DNA of 64,000 nucleotides from Elysia crispata. Its lineage: Eukaryota > Mollusca > Gastropoda > Plakobranchidae. The notes under the pieces are model-generated. The model ran no database searches and was not told where the DNA came from. It was given only the letters and a program-made list of their open reading frames with translations. Shown here one piece after another: positions 63,525 to 64,000 of the stretch; position 1 is the stretch's first letter; each line of letters starts with the position of its first letter. Made by a program: the position numbers and the translations under genes. The stretch spans positions 376,001 through 440,000 of the forward strand of contig JAWDGP010002216.1 of NCBI GenBank assembly GCA_033675545.1, given 5' to 3'.

Positions 63525-64000
63525 TTAAGAAAGAAGGAAATGTGACAGAGGATGTTGCACAGGTTTTTTTTTCCTCAAATCAATCAATTATGAATTGTGC
63601 GATTACAAAGTACAATTGTGATATAGTTGATTATTACATTATGAATTTCAATAATACATGTACTGATCATGGGCCTATACATGTTCACTAAATGTTAGTT
63701 TGTTAAACTTCTCGATCTGTGAACCACTTTTAACACTCAACTCTAGACCGTCCTATACTTTTGAATAGATTGAAACACATTTTGGTATTATTAGCATTAG
63801 AATGATTAAAATAATTTGTTACCTTTTAAACTGAAGGCGAGTAGTCATAAATTGGAAAAAAAAACAACAACGCACTTTCTAAATTATGGTAAGGATCTGT
63901 GCCAAGGCATTTTTCGTTAATCATAACAAGCATCCTCTTGTACAAGAAATTGCGAAGTTCAAAAGTTATTACCGCTTTTACGCAGACGGCACAAAATTTA

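Larger units (their letters stand above)
62281..64000. other. Right-edge intergenic DNA
   Basis: No conserved coding frame. Contains T/G-rich simple sequence (62378-62465), CTAT repeats (62866-62925) and a GA microsatellite. Confidence 0.55.

Overview
The window is AT-rich animal (metazoan) nuclear DNA: genes are split by GT-AG introns of 0.4 to 10 kb, with many microsatellites, piggyBac transposons and small inverted-repeat elements. The encoded proteins look like an invertebrate of bilaterian grade. A short recurring motif (AAGGGARRTAAC-like) and the general repeat style make a mollusc my best guess, but the species cannot be fixed from this sequence.

Three host genes are supported exon by exon, with reading phase preserved across every junction. 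(1) NAA15/16, the auxiliary TPR subunit of the NatA N-terminal acetyltransferase, lies on the minus strand. Its first six coding exons (180 codons) occupy 1814-11793 and the rest runs off the left edge. (2) A Rab33 small GTPase (RAB33B-like, 256 aa) lies on the plus strand: coding exons at 14740-17406, a probable 5'UTR exon near 12.6 kb. It is head-to-head with NAA15. (3) PCF11, the CTD-binding cleavage/termination factor, lies on the minus strand at 29615-61423. It has 17 coding exons and 2392 codons, from the N-terminal CTD-interaction domain to the C-terminal zinc fingers flanking the CLP1-binding segment. Rab33 and PCF11 converge across about 12 kb of gene-poor DNA.

Mobile DNA sits mainly in the NAA15 and Rab33 introns. 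NAA15 intron 3 holds a decayed 2.1 kb piggyBac with TTAA target sites and matching terminal repeats. NAA15 intron 1 holds a second piggyBac of another subfamily with an uninterrupted 605-aa transposase that retains all catalytic Asp residues. A pair of related inverted-repeat elements in opposite orientation lies in the Rab33 5'UTR intron, one of them carrying a nested insertion.

The most interesting points are: a U12-type (minor spliceosome) intron in NAA15 with near-perfect donor and branch-point consensus, invaded by the dead piggyBac; the intact piggyBac; the MITE pair; a run of about nine degenerate 'IDG..HEIRF..PPR' beta-like repeats filling about 250 residues of PCF11; a cluster of sumoylation-type motifs in the PCF11 tail; and NAA15-RAB33 linkage, which also exists in human.
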